From Phoronis australis (taxonomy: Eukaryota; Phoronida; Phoronidae), in contig NMRA01000649.1 in NCBI GenBank assembly GCA_002633005.1, positions 43,608 through 107,607 on the forward strand: 64,000 nt of DNA, in the 5' to 3' direction. The position numbers and the translations under genes were made by a program. Below the pieces are notes generated by a model that ran no database searches, was not told where the DNA came from, and saw only the letters and a program-made list of their open reading frames with translations. Shown here in pieces: positions 1 to 12,100 of this stretch. The stretch's first letter is position 1, and every line of letters starts with the position of its first letter.

Positions 1-1035
1 GGCGTAGCATTGAGCGACACGCTATCAGGCTAGTCAACTCACATGTCTTTCCAAATAAGGAATTCAGTACAGTCTGTATCTTGAGTACACGCTGGAGACT
101 GGAAAGAGGATAGTTGTTGCCTTTTTGTTATCCTCTTGTCTTCAATTGACTTTTCCAAGTGTCGTTCCTCAGGGGCCCTTTCATTTTACAGTAATTTCAA
201 CTTATCTCACAGGAAATTGTCAAAATTAATCTTACTGGAAACAAAGGAAACTTCACGAAATGTTAATTATAAAATATGCACAGCACAAACCATGTTAGTA
301 CGGTGATAGACTAAATTTTGTATCTTTATTTTTGCATAAAAAGTTTAACAAAATAGACTTTGAATTGTTGGCCATTTTGTTTGCTAAATAACTGAAGAAT
401 AACTGTAAAACATTTTTTTAATTTCAAAGCCACGCTTTGATTATTTTTTTACAGTCATACCAGCGGGAGACTTTCAACTAGCAACGTGCTGACTGGTTCC
501 GTACGACCTGATACCAGTGGCCTCTAGAGAATTGTGAAACTGTCTTTTCACGAAATCAAATCATTCCCCTATGCCTCCCTCTGTGACAGCTAGGTGGCGA
601 TAAAAGTCACGGGTCCCACGTGATCAGCCCACATGGACTCCTTAAAGTATCCCTTTTGTTGAGCGTATTTTGGTTAGCCTGCTTGGCATGCTTTAGCATA
701 TCTCAGGTGTTCCGACCAGCTTTATTACTGATAGGATTTCATTAGCAGGTATTGGAAATTGGTGAAGTCTTAAAATTTGGCTTTCATTGTCAGTATGCCT
801 TACCCTTTCATTTTGGAAGAGTGTCTGTGTATTGAGATGGTAGTTAATCTGTTATTGACATCCTCTTTATAATCCTGGTCTGTGTTAAGCATCAGCTTCT
901 GCCCAATTCATTCTGTTATTGTATTCCTATATACATGCTCTCTTGTTTTCATGAGGGATTTCCCTAGTTTTCCATTGTAATATTGCCATCGATTCCTGTG
1001 TCACCAGTAAAGTACTGTTTGACCAGGCATAAGCT

Positions 1036-1062
1036 ATGGTCTTGAGACGGTCAAGCAACCAG
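1036..1062 (+). CDS. Candidate first coding exon of basonuclin (speculative)
   Basis: An ATG at 1036 opens nine codons (MVLRRSSNQ) ending in CAG followed by a good donor, GTAGGC. The phase is 0, which is what the exon at 9032 requires. Joined, the protein would begin with a short basic leader directly before AIRC, much as vertebrate BNC2 has a short leader ending in Gln before AIRC. This would leave an 8-kb first intron. The evidence is only phase, donor quality and position; a true first exon could lie elsewhere or outside the window. Confidence 0.22.
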
Positions 1063-2012
1063 GTAGGCAGTTGTTATATTTGGCACATTAGGAGAATGTG
1101 TAAGTCATTCCGTTTATTGGAAAAATTCATCAGTTTTTTATGCAATTGGCAAACAAATTTGATTCCGTTTCTCGTCATGAAAAAATTTCAGAAAAATTTT
1201 CTGGGGTATTTGCAGCTGTCACCGAAGCAGTGTTCAAAGTTTGAGCACATTTCCTCAACAACGATGCCATTTTCATAACAACGGATGTGAAAATCGGTGA
1301 GCAGCTTTTGTCTTACCTGTTAATGACTAGGAAAACAAGTCTTTCTCTTCATCCATTACGGCAGGGAAAGTGATACGCTTGTGGTAGTCTTAAAATACAA
1401 AACCTTTGTCAACAGAAACATGAAAAAATATAATGTAGGCAAGCATAATCTGATAATCAGGTAGTTGATAGTTGACAAGTGGCAGCTGTTGGTACATTAC
1501 TTGGAGGTTAAAGTTCATTTTCCAGTCCAGTGTGTAAGGTGTTCTTCATCAGCCTTCAAGTAACAGCTGTCACAAGTCACAACAATCAGGAAAGCATCTC
1601 CATACCAAAGCAAGTCTAATTAGATATTTTAATTCTTCGTTTGTTTTCCACCTAACAAGGTGTAAAATTAATATAAAATCTTATTTTGTTTAATTTATTT
1701 ATCTATGGCTATGGATGTGAAGGAACGGGCTTGGAATTTTCCTCTTTTAAGATGATTTCCTCTTTTTTGTTTTGATTTCATCTTATTTGATTATCAGTTT
1801 CCTCTTCTTGTCTCTTTTTTATCATTACTTTGACTTTATTCATGCAAAAATGTTCATAAAAAATTTACAACGCAAACAATATTTCTATCACACAAGCCTA
1901 TTTATTTGTGGAACGATACATCACCTGGAAATTTTTCCTCTTCACATTCCAAGCCCTGAGGAAAATTTATTGTGACACAGCTTGAATTTTTCTTACTGTC
2001 CAAATTGTGCTG

Positions 2013-2530
2013 CAGTATTCAAGCTTGGTCAGTATTCAAGCTTGGTCAGTATCCAAGCTTGGTCAGTATTCAAGCTTGGTCAGTATTCAAGCTTGGTCAG
2101 TATTCAAGCTTGGTCAGTATTCAAGCTTGGTCAGTATTCAAGCTTGGTCGGTATTCAAGCTTGTTCAGTATTCAAGCTTGGTCAGTATTCAAGCTTGGTC
2201 AGATTATTCAAGCTCAGTAGACACGTTATTCAAGCTCTGTAAAAAGCTTGGTCAGTGTTATCCAAGCTTGGGCAGTGTCCAAACTTGGTCAGGACTATCC
2301 AAGCTCTGTTGTTATTGTCCTAGCTTGGTCAGTATTATCCTAGCTTGGTCAATATTATCCAAGCTCCGTCAGTCTTGTCCAAGCTCGGTCAGTATTATCT
2401 TAGCTTGGTCTGTATTATCCAAGCTCCGTCAGTCTTGTCCAAGCTCGGTCAGTGTTATCCAAGCTGCGTCAGTATTATCCAAGCTTGGTCAGTGTTGTCC
2501 AAGCTTTGCTGTAGTTTTCCAAGCTTTCTG
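2013..2530 (+). repeat. 17-bp minisatellite, decaying to 20-21 bp units
   Basis: From 2013 the unit CAGTATTCAAGCTTGGT repeats about eleven times almost without change to about 2205. The array then continues to about 2530 as diverged 20-21 bp units containing CCAAGCTCGGTCAGTATTAT and variants. A 17-bp unit with no stop codon is open in all three forward frames, which produces three overlapping false reading frames with the same 17-residue repeat. Confidence 0.95.
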
Positions 2531-4138
2531 AACTTACCTTAATTCAGGGCTCCACATGTTGCATAATCATTGCATAACCGTATCATGGTTGTATTGGTAT
2601 TCAGTATTCCATACAATCTTCTATGTTATATGCGAATTGGTCATGGGAAAGAGTTATTTCTACCACCAATGGGAAAAACCGAGCCGGGTTTGCTTGGCGA
2701 CCAAATTCTCTAAAGATATAGCAAAATCTTACTAATTACGGACACAATATGAAGGACGTTTTTTCATAAATGATATGCGGTACCAGAGTAATGCTTTGCC
2801 ATATCTAAGTTTTGTACCATAGCTGCCAGCAGAAATATTTTAAAAATTGTGGGCATTAGAAGCCCTTGAAAAAGTGCGATTTTGGCAATTATTTTTGACT
2901 GAAATTGCCGAGATTGTACCGTAGTCCGATTGCACATAATGTTTCTAACCACCAATCTTGTTTACACTTGCACAGCAATTGTTATCAAGATGCAGTTGTA
3001 ATTCGAACTCAGACTTCAATTTTTAAAAAGGTGACTTAAGCCCAAAAGCCCAAAAAGCTACTGATAAACTCCTTAACGAGCCTGAATTTCACTGTTCATT
3101 GGAAGTAATTTTTTTAAGTTAACCCAGCACTGTTTAGTAAGGGGCAATGAAAAAATGAATATCAGATAGTTTTACGTACTGTTAAGGTTGGCCGAAGTTG
3201 GACAAATGTATCTTGCTGTGGTCGTTATAGAACTAGACTCGCTGAATATTTAATCAGTCATAGTACTTGAGTTGGCCTTAGAAATGAAAGGTGAGAATTT
3301 CGACTGTTGTTTTTGTGCGAAATGACTAAAAAAATCGCTGCGTTTGTAAGTACAAGTACGTGTAGAGATAATGTGGTTATTCACCTCACTTCATTGACTG
3401 CTAGCAAATACCGTATAATACACCTTCCTTCAGTCTGTGGTGTTCTGAGTGACCTAGTGGCCAAACTATCAACAACAAAAAACACTGTGAAATGGAGCCA
3501 GCTATGATTAGGAAAAAATATTTCCATTTTCAAAATCACAAAATCTGTCCGAGTTTCGCTCGGATCAATTTTATACGTTCTATCTTCATATGTTGCCAAT
3601 GACAGCTGTTTACTGCCGGGCAAATGTCACTTCTATTGTGAGACTGAATTAAATTGTTCGTATAATATATTATTGAAATGCGACATGATATCATTGGCTG
3701 CATTGAACTGTAGTTGCCAGCTGAATGGAACTGGGTGGACACGGAGTTAACAATTGATTATGTCTTCCATCACGGTAAGAAGGTGACCAACTATCAGAGG
3801 CATTGGAATCGACTTTTTGGCTGGTTAAGACTCCTTAGAATGTTGTTGGCGATTTTCTTTACTGCGTATAGTTGTTTTAGGGCGTACTTAGGACTAGGGT
3901 ACTTTTTGTTTGTCTGACCAAACTTTTTGGCAGAGTGAAATTGGGATGGATTGACAATGTATAAAGCAAATGTTTGTTGTTTGCGTCTTTCTGTTTCCAA
4001 GGTGTTTTATATTGCTTGCAGAATAATAAGCAGATGTACGAACCAAAAAAGCCACCAACGTGTCTTTGAAGGATTCCATGAATTTTTTTCAGGAAATTGT
4101 GGTTGCCTCCCCTCTGCCTTGCGATATCCTAAATTGAC

Positions 4139-5939
4139 CAGGGCCCAGTGCTCTCCAATCTCCGTACTCAGACTCATACTCATACTCGAAATTTCATGCT
4201 CAAAATCGTGCTTACTGAAGTCGCACTCAAAAAAGCATATTTAATGTCGCATTTCGAGTAGACTCCAAACGTACTCAAATCTGAGTATCGTACTCGAGTT
4301 GCTATGGAACTCTTTATGATGTGAAATGCAAAACCATGCAGTCGTGCTGATTCAGCGCTCCCTATATTCGCATAGACTACACTAGCAACTACATTATCAT
4401 CTGCTGTCGCTACAATTACAAGAGCCAAACTTAGAATGCTGAGTGTTCTGTAACTGTTATTCATTTTTTCAGTTCCAATACAATTTTCTTAAACCATTTC
4501 TTGATACACTTGCCAATTGTTAAGCTTTACTTCTTGAGTTTGTTATATCCCAAAAATGTCTAAAATAAGAAATTTGTAACAGCTTATCACATCAAAGAAA
4601 GTCACCGCTGGAGTGGAACAGCCACAATCTTAGTGTCTGATTTAGCCAGGGGGGCAAAATGAGTTCATTCTTCCCTACACTTGACACATTTACTCCTAAA
4701 ATTGGCATGGTCACACCGACTATTGACAGCATATTGAAAATTTCTTTCTCAGTAATGCAGTGGTGGACCGGTGACCCCAGGCGGGGGGGAGAGGGGTCCG
4801 GTACCATATCCGTCACAGGCCTGCAACCAACATTTTTAAGGGAGAGTTCGAATTGCACATTTTCTTTGACGGGAGGTCGAATTTGAAAAGTTTGTACCTT
4901 AATTGCCAGTGGTGGCAGTCTTCTCTATTTAGCTGGCTTTCCACGTCTGCCGGAAACACCAGTCAACATTTTTGGGCCTCAGTTGTTTGGTTCCTGGTCA
5001 ACCCCTGTTCTCTCTTGCTAATTTAGTCTTGACATAGAACCTATTGCTGTGTAGGCCTACGCTGATGTCAAAACTTTGATACTGTATCTGCATTTTACCG
5101 GGATGTATCGAGTTAGTTGACATTTGGATGTGAGTTAAAAAACACTACATGTGCAGGCATTCAGAGTTCACGGATGAGACGTCTACTTAAAAATCGGCAA
5201 ACAAAGTCTGGAATACGAATCGGGAATTGAGGAATTATCGATGATTAAAGCTACAATGTGAAATGTAGGCTACCTGACTGGGAAGCAAACTGTCGTTTAA
5301 TTTTCCTCGCCTCCTCATCTTTGAGAAACTGTACAAAGTATTGCACACGCATTGCAATCAGGGCAACCCCCCTCCCACAGCTGCTTTGACACTTGTAATG
5401 ACTCGCCGACATGCGATAAGAATTCAAAAGTTGCCAGGAATCGTAGAGTAAGAAGGAGTTTCAAAATTGGCGGCAATAAAGTGTGGTAATACGGCGAGTT
5501 CAGATGAAGAAGGTTTATAATGAAAAATATTGTCTCAAACTCTGAAATATGGTATGAGGACTTAAATTTACCAGAGATTTGCTGTCAGTGTCTCTCGCTG
5601 GTCTTCTGATATATTCTTCTTTCGCTCGTGGAATAACTTGTCTGTGTCTCACATTCGCCGTATTTATTTCCGAGTACGATTTCAAGCACACTGCCAAACC
5701 AAACTTGAAATTTGGAGCATATACTCGGAATTTTTTCTCAAAATTGTACTCGAAATATAGATGAAATACACTTCACATCAAGTATACTCGAAAATTGAGT
5801 ACTTGCTAGAAATTTCGAGTACAGATTTTTTGAGTATGACATTGAGTACACCAAAGCTGAGTCTGTACTCGAGTTGAGTATGAAGTGTGAGTTTGAGTAT
5901 GATTCGAGACTGAGTACGGAGATTGGAGACTGAGCCCAG
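4139..5939. mobile_element. Putative fold-back element with long GAGTAC-rich inverted ends
   Basis: The left end (4139-4310) and the right end (about 5670-5939) are inverted relative to each other: TCTCCAATCTCCGTACTCAG occurs near 4152 and its reverse complement ends near 5930. The arms are full of degenerate GAGTA/TACTC motifs. The outermost bases are CAGGGCCCAG on the left and GAGCCCAG on the right. No convincing target-site duplication and no transposase frame was found, so the superfamily is unknown. Confidence 0.55.
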
Positions 5940-6670
5940 TTAGATGGGTTCGTGTCTCATACGCAAATGTTTTGAAATTGTATTCATAATTTTCTGCTGG
6001 CACCAGCGTGTTTTCTATTTTCATGCGCGGGAGAGTATTTGACAGAAACAGATTTTATTTAGATTCACACCCATGTCTCAAATGTTTGTATAAGTTCCAT
6101 ATTTTCAGAAGAGACACTGTCTTATTTTTACAGGTTAGGTATGCATCTACAGCAGCTTCAACTAGCCAGACCCACTTTCCTAATTAATTGCCTTATCTAA
6201 TTTTGTCAACACTAGTGCCTACTTTACAGTGATTAAAATTAATAGCCCATAATGCACTAAGACTGTCATGAAATATGCATTCCCATGTCTAGTCTCACCC
6301 AGTTGAGACAGTGGATCATAATTTTATCTTGGGCAAATTTGGTGTTCAGGTTTTGTAAAGTCCTCTCTGTAGAGCCCTGTCACTAGTACATCTGCCTGGC
6401 ATTATCTGTGCACTGTCTGCAGGTCAAGACGTAATAAACTTTTATTGGAACCATGTGTTAGAAAACTCATTTTTTGTGAAAATTGTTACTACACTGTGGG
6501 TGCAGGATGAGGAAAGCTTGACTTCAGTGCAAAATGGCAGATGTTGACGAATATTCAATTTTTCATTTACTCATTAAATGAAAATAACAAAGAATTGGGT
6601 AACACGCAGTTACAGGATTCCCTTGTATTTTGAGAACCAGCACCTCTGATTAACAGAGATCAAGCTAACT

Positions 6671-6692
6671 TTTATTTATTTATTTATTTATT
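6671..6692. repeat. (TTTA)n microsatellite
   Basis: Five to six perfect TTTA units, next to a T-rich tract. Confidence 0.9.
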
Positions 6693-8313
6693 CATTTTTT
6701 AATATTTACAATGAGGGTAGCCCCGACAGTTCTCACTGCTTTCCACGGGGGCCCTAACTGGCTATCAAAATCCGGAATCCCTGTAAGTGACTATTGCGAA
6801 ACAATGGACAAAGAGCGTAGATAGAACACCAATTGAGGACAATCATATCACGGATAGATGTCCATCTTCGTAAATGATACGTAGGTGGACATGCGTTTGA
6901 AAAACACTTATTAAAAAAGTAAAAAGTTTTGGAAAGACACCTTATTTTGGATATATGCAGATGGACTGAACTATGTGCATTGAAAGCAACTTAGAAGATA
7001 AAGTTATTCTTGGCTGTGTTTTTATGATGAGAGCTGCAGTTGCATTTCAATGTGGGAAGTGAGCATTCTTGTTGCATAGCTCTGCTGTGTAAAGATGTTG
7101 AATTATTTAATGGCTGTTTAATTGGGAATGGTGTGTGTCACAAGTGATGACAAGCCAAGACTGTCTGAATCATTGATGCCTTCTCCAGGCCTGGGGAATT
7201 CTGGTACAAATCAATGATGAGATTGCATTTCCTACTGAGGCCAAGTGCCCAGAGCTTTTTTTCAGCAAGATCAAAGTGATGTGGTAACTTCAGGCAGTGT
7301 TTTTACTACCCCCTTTACCCCCCCCCCCATCATGTATTACTTCCAGGTTCTCATGAACCACCCATTGCATCGTTTTACATTTCACACTCAAGGGAGGTCC
7401 CATACTAGTGCAGGTTTGGGACGTTTTTAAGCATCTCGGCCATTTTTTTCAGAGATTTGACAAAAGAGAAGAGGTGCAAACAGAAACTCAGAATTTAGAG
7501 TTGAAATGGAAAATATTTATTTTATTCAAGAGCATAGAATGAGTCACAGCAATCAAAGTAGTCTCTTAAATAGGATCATTTAGAAAGTCACTTAACCCTC
7601 TCTGCATTTGCATGTTTACCTTACATTTATTGTTTGTTACTTCATAAAAAGTAATGCTCGGTGTAACTGCACCTCGAGAAACCAAGAATTCAATATCAAA
7701 TATTATTTACAAAATGTTATTAACTTTGAAATGTACTGATGCCATGTTGGAACGGTGTCATTGGCAAATACGTTTTGATTAAATTTGCTGGCTTTTGTAT
7801 GAATTTTTTATCTAGAATTAAGCAAAATAAGTAATTCAAGTTTTGAAACCCCAAATGTAAACATATTTCACGTCATCTGTGGTTGCTTAGGGCGACCAGG
7901 TTTTGGATGTAAAAGATTTTTTCTGCATGTACAACAAAGGTCAGTATACGTTATTTATTAATACTTTAGTGTGTGAAACACTTCTTTCCTTTATGTCACA
8001 AAAAGTTTGTGTAAGAAACAGGATGTTACACAGCTCAACTTATACTTTTCCCTAGTAACTGGTCTCGCATTCTGTTAGGGTTCTTTTACTCCTGCGTGAT
8101 ATTACAACGCTCTCCGAAAAAAACAAGGTTATCTAGTTTACCAAATAACGAGAGCGTGAAGTTTCAAGGAATGGTTATTTAGTATGATCTATGGGGAGTT
8201 CTAGTTTACTGGCCATACGTGTCCAATATGGTCTCTCTGGATTAGACCTCCAAAATTGATACGGTCAACACAAAATGAAATCAGGCTGAGTGTCATATGG
8301 CAATCTTCAACTG

Positions 8314-8375
8314 NNNNNNNNNNNNNNNNNNNNNNNNNNNNNNNNNNNNNNNNNNNNNNNNNNNNNNNNNNNNNN
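8314..8375. other. Assembly gap
   Basis: An unbroken run of N, so a scaffold join. Any apparent frame across it is meaningless. Confidence 0.99.
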
Positions 8376-9031
8376 AATGCAGCCTGCCTTTCATAGGTTG
8401 CTGACCCTGGCTTTTGTGCAATTCTTGAATATCTGTCAGTAAAGCCAGGATTTGAACAACCGCAATGTCCCATCAGGAGTAGAAGCTATTGAGCTCACAC
8501 TGACTCCTGGCTTCAGACTAATGAGAGGAGTAAATAAATTTGTTGTCCGAGTCATCCCCATGAGATTATACCGAGTTGAGTGTCCAATTCACCGAGTAAC
8601 GTCAGTTTGCGTGCACTCACAGTTCTAGGCACGTTCTCGGTAAAAGTTCGATTAGGGACTGAGTGAGGTAGAGGCCTGTCATTGGTCTTGCCAGACTTAT
8701 TTAATGAATTGGTGTTTGTGCACGCATGATTTCCACATAGTTTTGTTACGAAAATGATTTTGTAATCATTTACGAATTCAAGTGCTTACCGGTAAATTCA
8801 TCAAGAAATAATCATTGCCATTAATGGCACTGTTTACTGTAGCTCTCAACACTATTTAATGCAGTTTTGAACATTATCGCAATTGAAAAACAGCAATTTA
8901 ACAATTTCTGTTTTTATCCCAATTTTAAGATCAATGATCTTTAGGCTAATGGGTTTGAGTTCCATTACCAAAGCCCTCTAAGGTATTTTTGATTTGTCAC
9001 CCTCAGTGTGGATTTTTTCTCGTTTTTGCAG

Positions 9032-9134
9032 GCCATACGCTGCACAATTCCCTCATGTGCGTGTGAGTGTTTTGCGCCGGGAAAGTCATCCCTGAGGCTG
9101 TGTCATACTTGTCAACATGGATGGGTCGCACATG
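9032..9134 (+). CDS. BNC: Basonuclin exon, N-terminal Cys-rich segment
   Basis: A pyrimidine-rich tract and CAG acceptor end at 9031 and the donor GTAAGT begins at 9135. The exon encodes 34 residues plus one base, with the spaced cysteines and the GWVAH block typical of the start of vertebrate basonuclins. It leaves one G that joins CA from the next exon to make Ala. There is no methionine in frame inside the exon, so at least one upstream exon is needed. Confidence 0.93.
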
Positions 9135-12100
9135 GTAAGTTGCATTGGTCATTAATGCTGAACTCGAGTATAAAAATTGTCAGATAAATCCAAATATTGA
9201 TTCTTTTTGGACGGAAATTTTATAGCGGGAGCTAGAAGTCGAATGTTCTTAGTTTGGCCAATTCATTGTTAGCACTGAAGGAGTGGAAGAAGCGTAAAGT
9301 ATCTGTTGCAATTTTGTTCGAAACCTGTGTAGGTAAATTTTTTTTATGATCCACAGACAGATGCATAAATTTGTGGTTGAATTTCACCAATTTTGGACAA
9401 TAATAATTGCCAATAATGATATTTTTCTGTTTTTCTGATTTAAGATAGCTATGGCACTGAACCTAAAATAGTAAAGCATTTATTTGATAAAATGTATATT
9501 ATAAAAAATGAAAAAGCAATATTTCATTTGTCCACCATATTGTGTCACGCTAAATTGGTCATAGTGAGACTTGAATGTACTTGTGTGAGATTGAAATTAA
9601 GAGGTCACTTTTTCTACTCTAAACTGCTATTATATTCAGTGGATATGCTAGTGCATCTCAGTGGTTTGCCAGATGGTTACTCATTTGCATATTTACAGTG
9701 TCAGAGGCGTGCAGTGTCATTGTGGCTTATTGTTATGAACTTCATTTGCAAAAGAGTTGGTTATATTTGGGTCTGTTGATAGGACAACATATTGCGTTGG
9801 TTGTGGAATTAATTAATATCTTCTAAAAGTTCTTGAAATATTACAAAAATTGAAATACACGAGAATGTTTGTATCTAGTTGACTAGTGTGGGCAAACTTT
9901 GGATAGACAAAAATCTCACTGGTTTAGGACACAATGTGTCGGACAGGTGGTATTTTATTTTCTAATTTTTTCATAAAAGATAATGCAGCATCAGACTTAT
10001 ACTCATTACTGTGATCGAGCTTCGTTACCATGGCAATCTTCAGAAAATATTCCAAAAATTTGTGAGCAATCACAACAATGTTAGAAGACGTTGAAAAAAT
10101 GAAAAAGATCGTCATGGTAATTATTTTTAGCCTATATTGGCGAGATATCACCGTAGAGACACTGGACTTCTGTTTTTGAAAACGGGCATGTAAAGTTAAC
10201 TTAAAATTCCGTTTTTTTTTTTCATTCTGATAAATAAATTATTTGCATAAACATTTCTGGGAGTTGCTTTATTCTTTCTGTTGCTGATAATTTGCTGCGC
10301 GTCTGATGTTGATTGTTTCTCAACTGGCGGAAACCAGAAAACGAATAGCATCACCTTCAGGAAGAATGCGCAACTACATGAACATGTTTGCTGAAAAGCG
10401 TTTGTTGACTGAGTTTTGACCAGAAGCAGTGTTGTGTAACGAATTCATACACATATTTGATATTCGGTAATGAAAAAAAAAATTTAGAATTCTGGTATCT
10501 ACTGATTAAATATGTTATTTTCATTCAAAACTTTTAATGCTACGAAAAAGTCTGATGTCAAGAATTTCATCTGTAATGCGTTATCGTCTAGATTCACTAT
10601 TTGTAGGCCTCGCCCAGTATTTCATTTTCAGTAATCCAATATTCGATCTTGACTCGAGCAATTTGATGTGACATTTAGTGTGTGTTTTACACAGAATCTT
10701 CGAAATTTGGAATTTGTGTTTTCAGTCACCTCAAGCAAAAGTTCTCTGTTTTTTCACTCTGGCATTGCTGTCAGTAGCGTGTGCAATCGATTCCAATGTT
10801 TGCTCTGCTAAATCCAGGTGACACTTGAATACTGTAAATTTGCCTTAAGTTTGTTTATGACACAAAGAGCTGAAAATGTAAAATTTCCTGTTGTCAGTTT
10901 CTCAACAAAAGATTTCATAATGAAATTTTGAGTAGTTGCTAAATTGTGAAGATTTGGAATTGAAATTGGCAATTTTAGCAACTATCTGTGTTGAAAATTG
11001 AAGTATCAACCCATAGCCATCGGGAGTCCAGTTCGTTGACTCAAAGTTGGTGAATGACTTTAACACAAGACAGAGTTTAGATAGAGTCGGTCAGCGTTAG
11101 TCTGATCTGCCTGTTAGAGTAGTGGGCACTTACTGCCTGTCACTGTGGAATCTTGTCTTGTTAACTTGGGGCTGTCGCCTTTTTTGGTCTGACTGTTATG
11201 TGGCGGGATGTCATGTGAAATATGATAGCACAACTGTGTAGCTGGGATTGTTGTGTTTGCTGTCGTGGGGGCATGTCTGGATTGGACAATGGTCTTACTA
11301 TTATTTTGTTAACTAGTGACAAAATCTGGCACATTCACTAAAATTTTATTCTGGGTAATTCTAGGTTTGATAATTTTGAGCTGTCTTTTCTCCTGATCGT
11401 GTCTCTAAGCCGTGCTAACTCACTAAAAAGAAGATTTTGCATATCGAGAAGGTTATTTTCTGTTTTGAGATGCAATTCGTTAAGAATCTGGTTTGAAATG
11501 TTGAGAACCATAGTTTAGTCCTGCTCACACAATTAAGCATAAACGTTTTAAAGTTTTTTAAAATTGGAACAAGTTTGAAAGTAAGCTTCAGGACATTTTC
11601 TAATGTTGATTGAGATCGTTTTGTTGTTTTATAGCGCTTCATTTTATTTCATTTTACAATGTGTTAGGGGGCATTTTAGGTACTCGCGTCAATACCTCTA
11701 CTCAACTTGACGATAACTATCTTAGTTGCCTCAATGTTTTTCTATGCGCCATGTGTCTTTGGGCGCTCAAAATCAATAATATTCCTGTGACACATTAATA
11801 ACTGTTTTCACAGCTGTAAGATTTGACATAATTTTGTTAGGAATGATTCAATGCGACTTTATGCTGTGACAACAGCTGTTTGTGTGTGTCCAGTCTGTTC
11901 AACACACAGCAGTAATGCAGTTGTGGACTCTAAGCACACCCCTTGCTAATCTTAGGACCTTAAAATTCTTTTCTTAAGAGTATGGTAGGTTGTTGCTGAC
12001 TCGAGTGTACTGCCTCCCTAGAATCACTGCGCTCATTGTCAGGATTTCATCAGTTATAATGCTAAGTCTTGCGACTATTTTCTTGTTTGATATTGTAGTC

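Larger units (their letters stand above)
1..9031. other. Upstream region or first intron of basonuclin, no supported gene
   Basis: Apart from the candidate exon at 1036 this region holds no coding sequence I recognise. Seen: a 17-bp minisatellite (2013-2530), one dispersed fold-back copy (about 2733-2930), a 1.8-kb stretch with inverted GAGTAC-rich ends (4139-5939), a (TTTA)n run (6671-6692), a C-run near 7320 and the assembly gap at 8314-8375. Confidence 0.7.

Noticed and set aside
1972-2542. Four overlapping open frames with a QYSSLVSIQAWSVFKLG-type repeat
   Set aside because: They are a by-product of the 17-bp minisatellite, which is stop-free in all forward frames; same peptide in each frame, no homology, no splice context.
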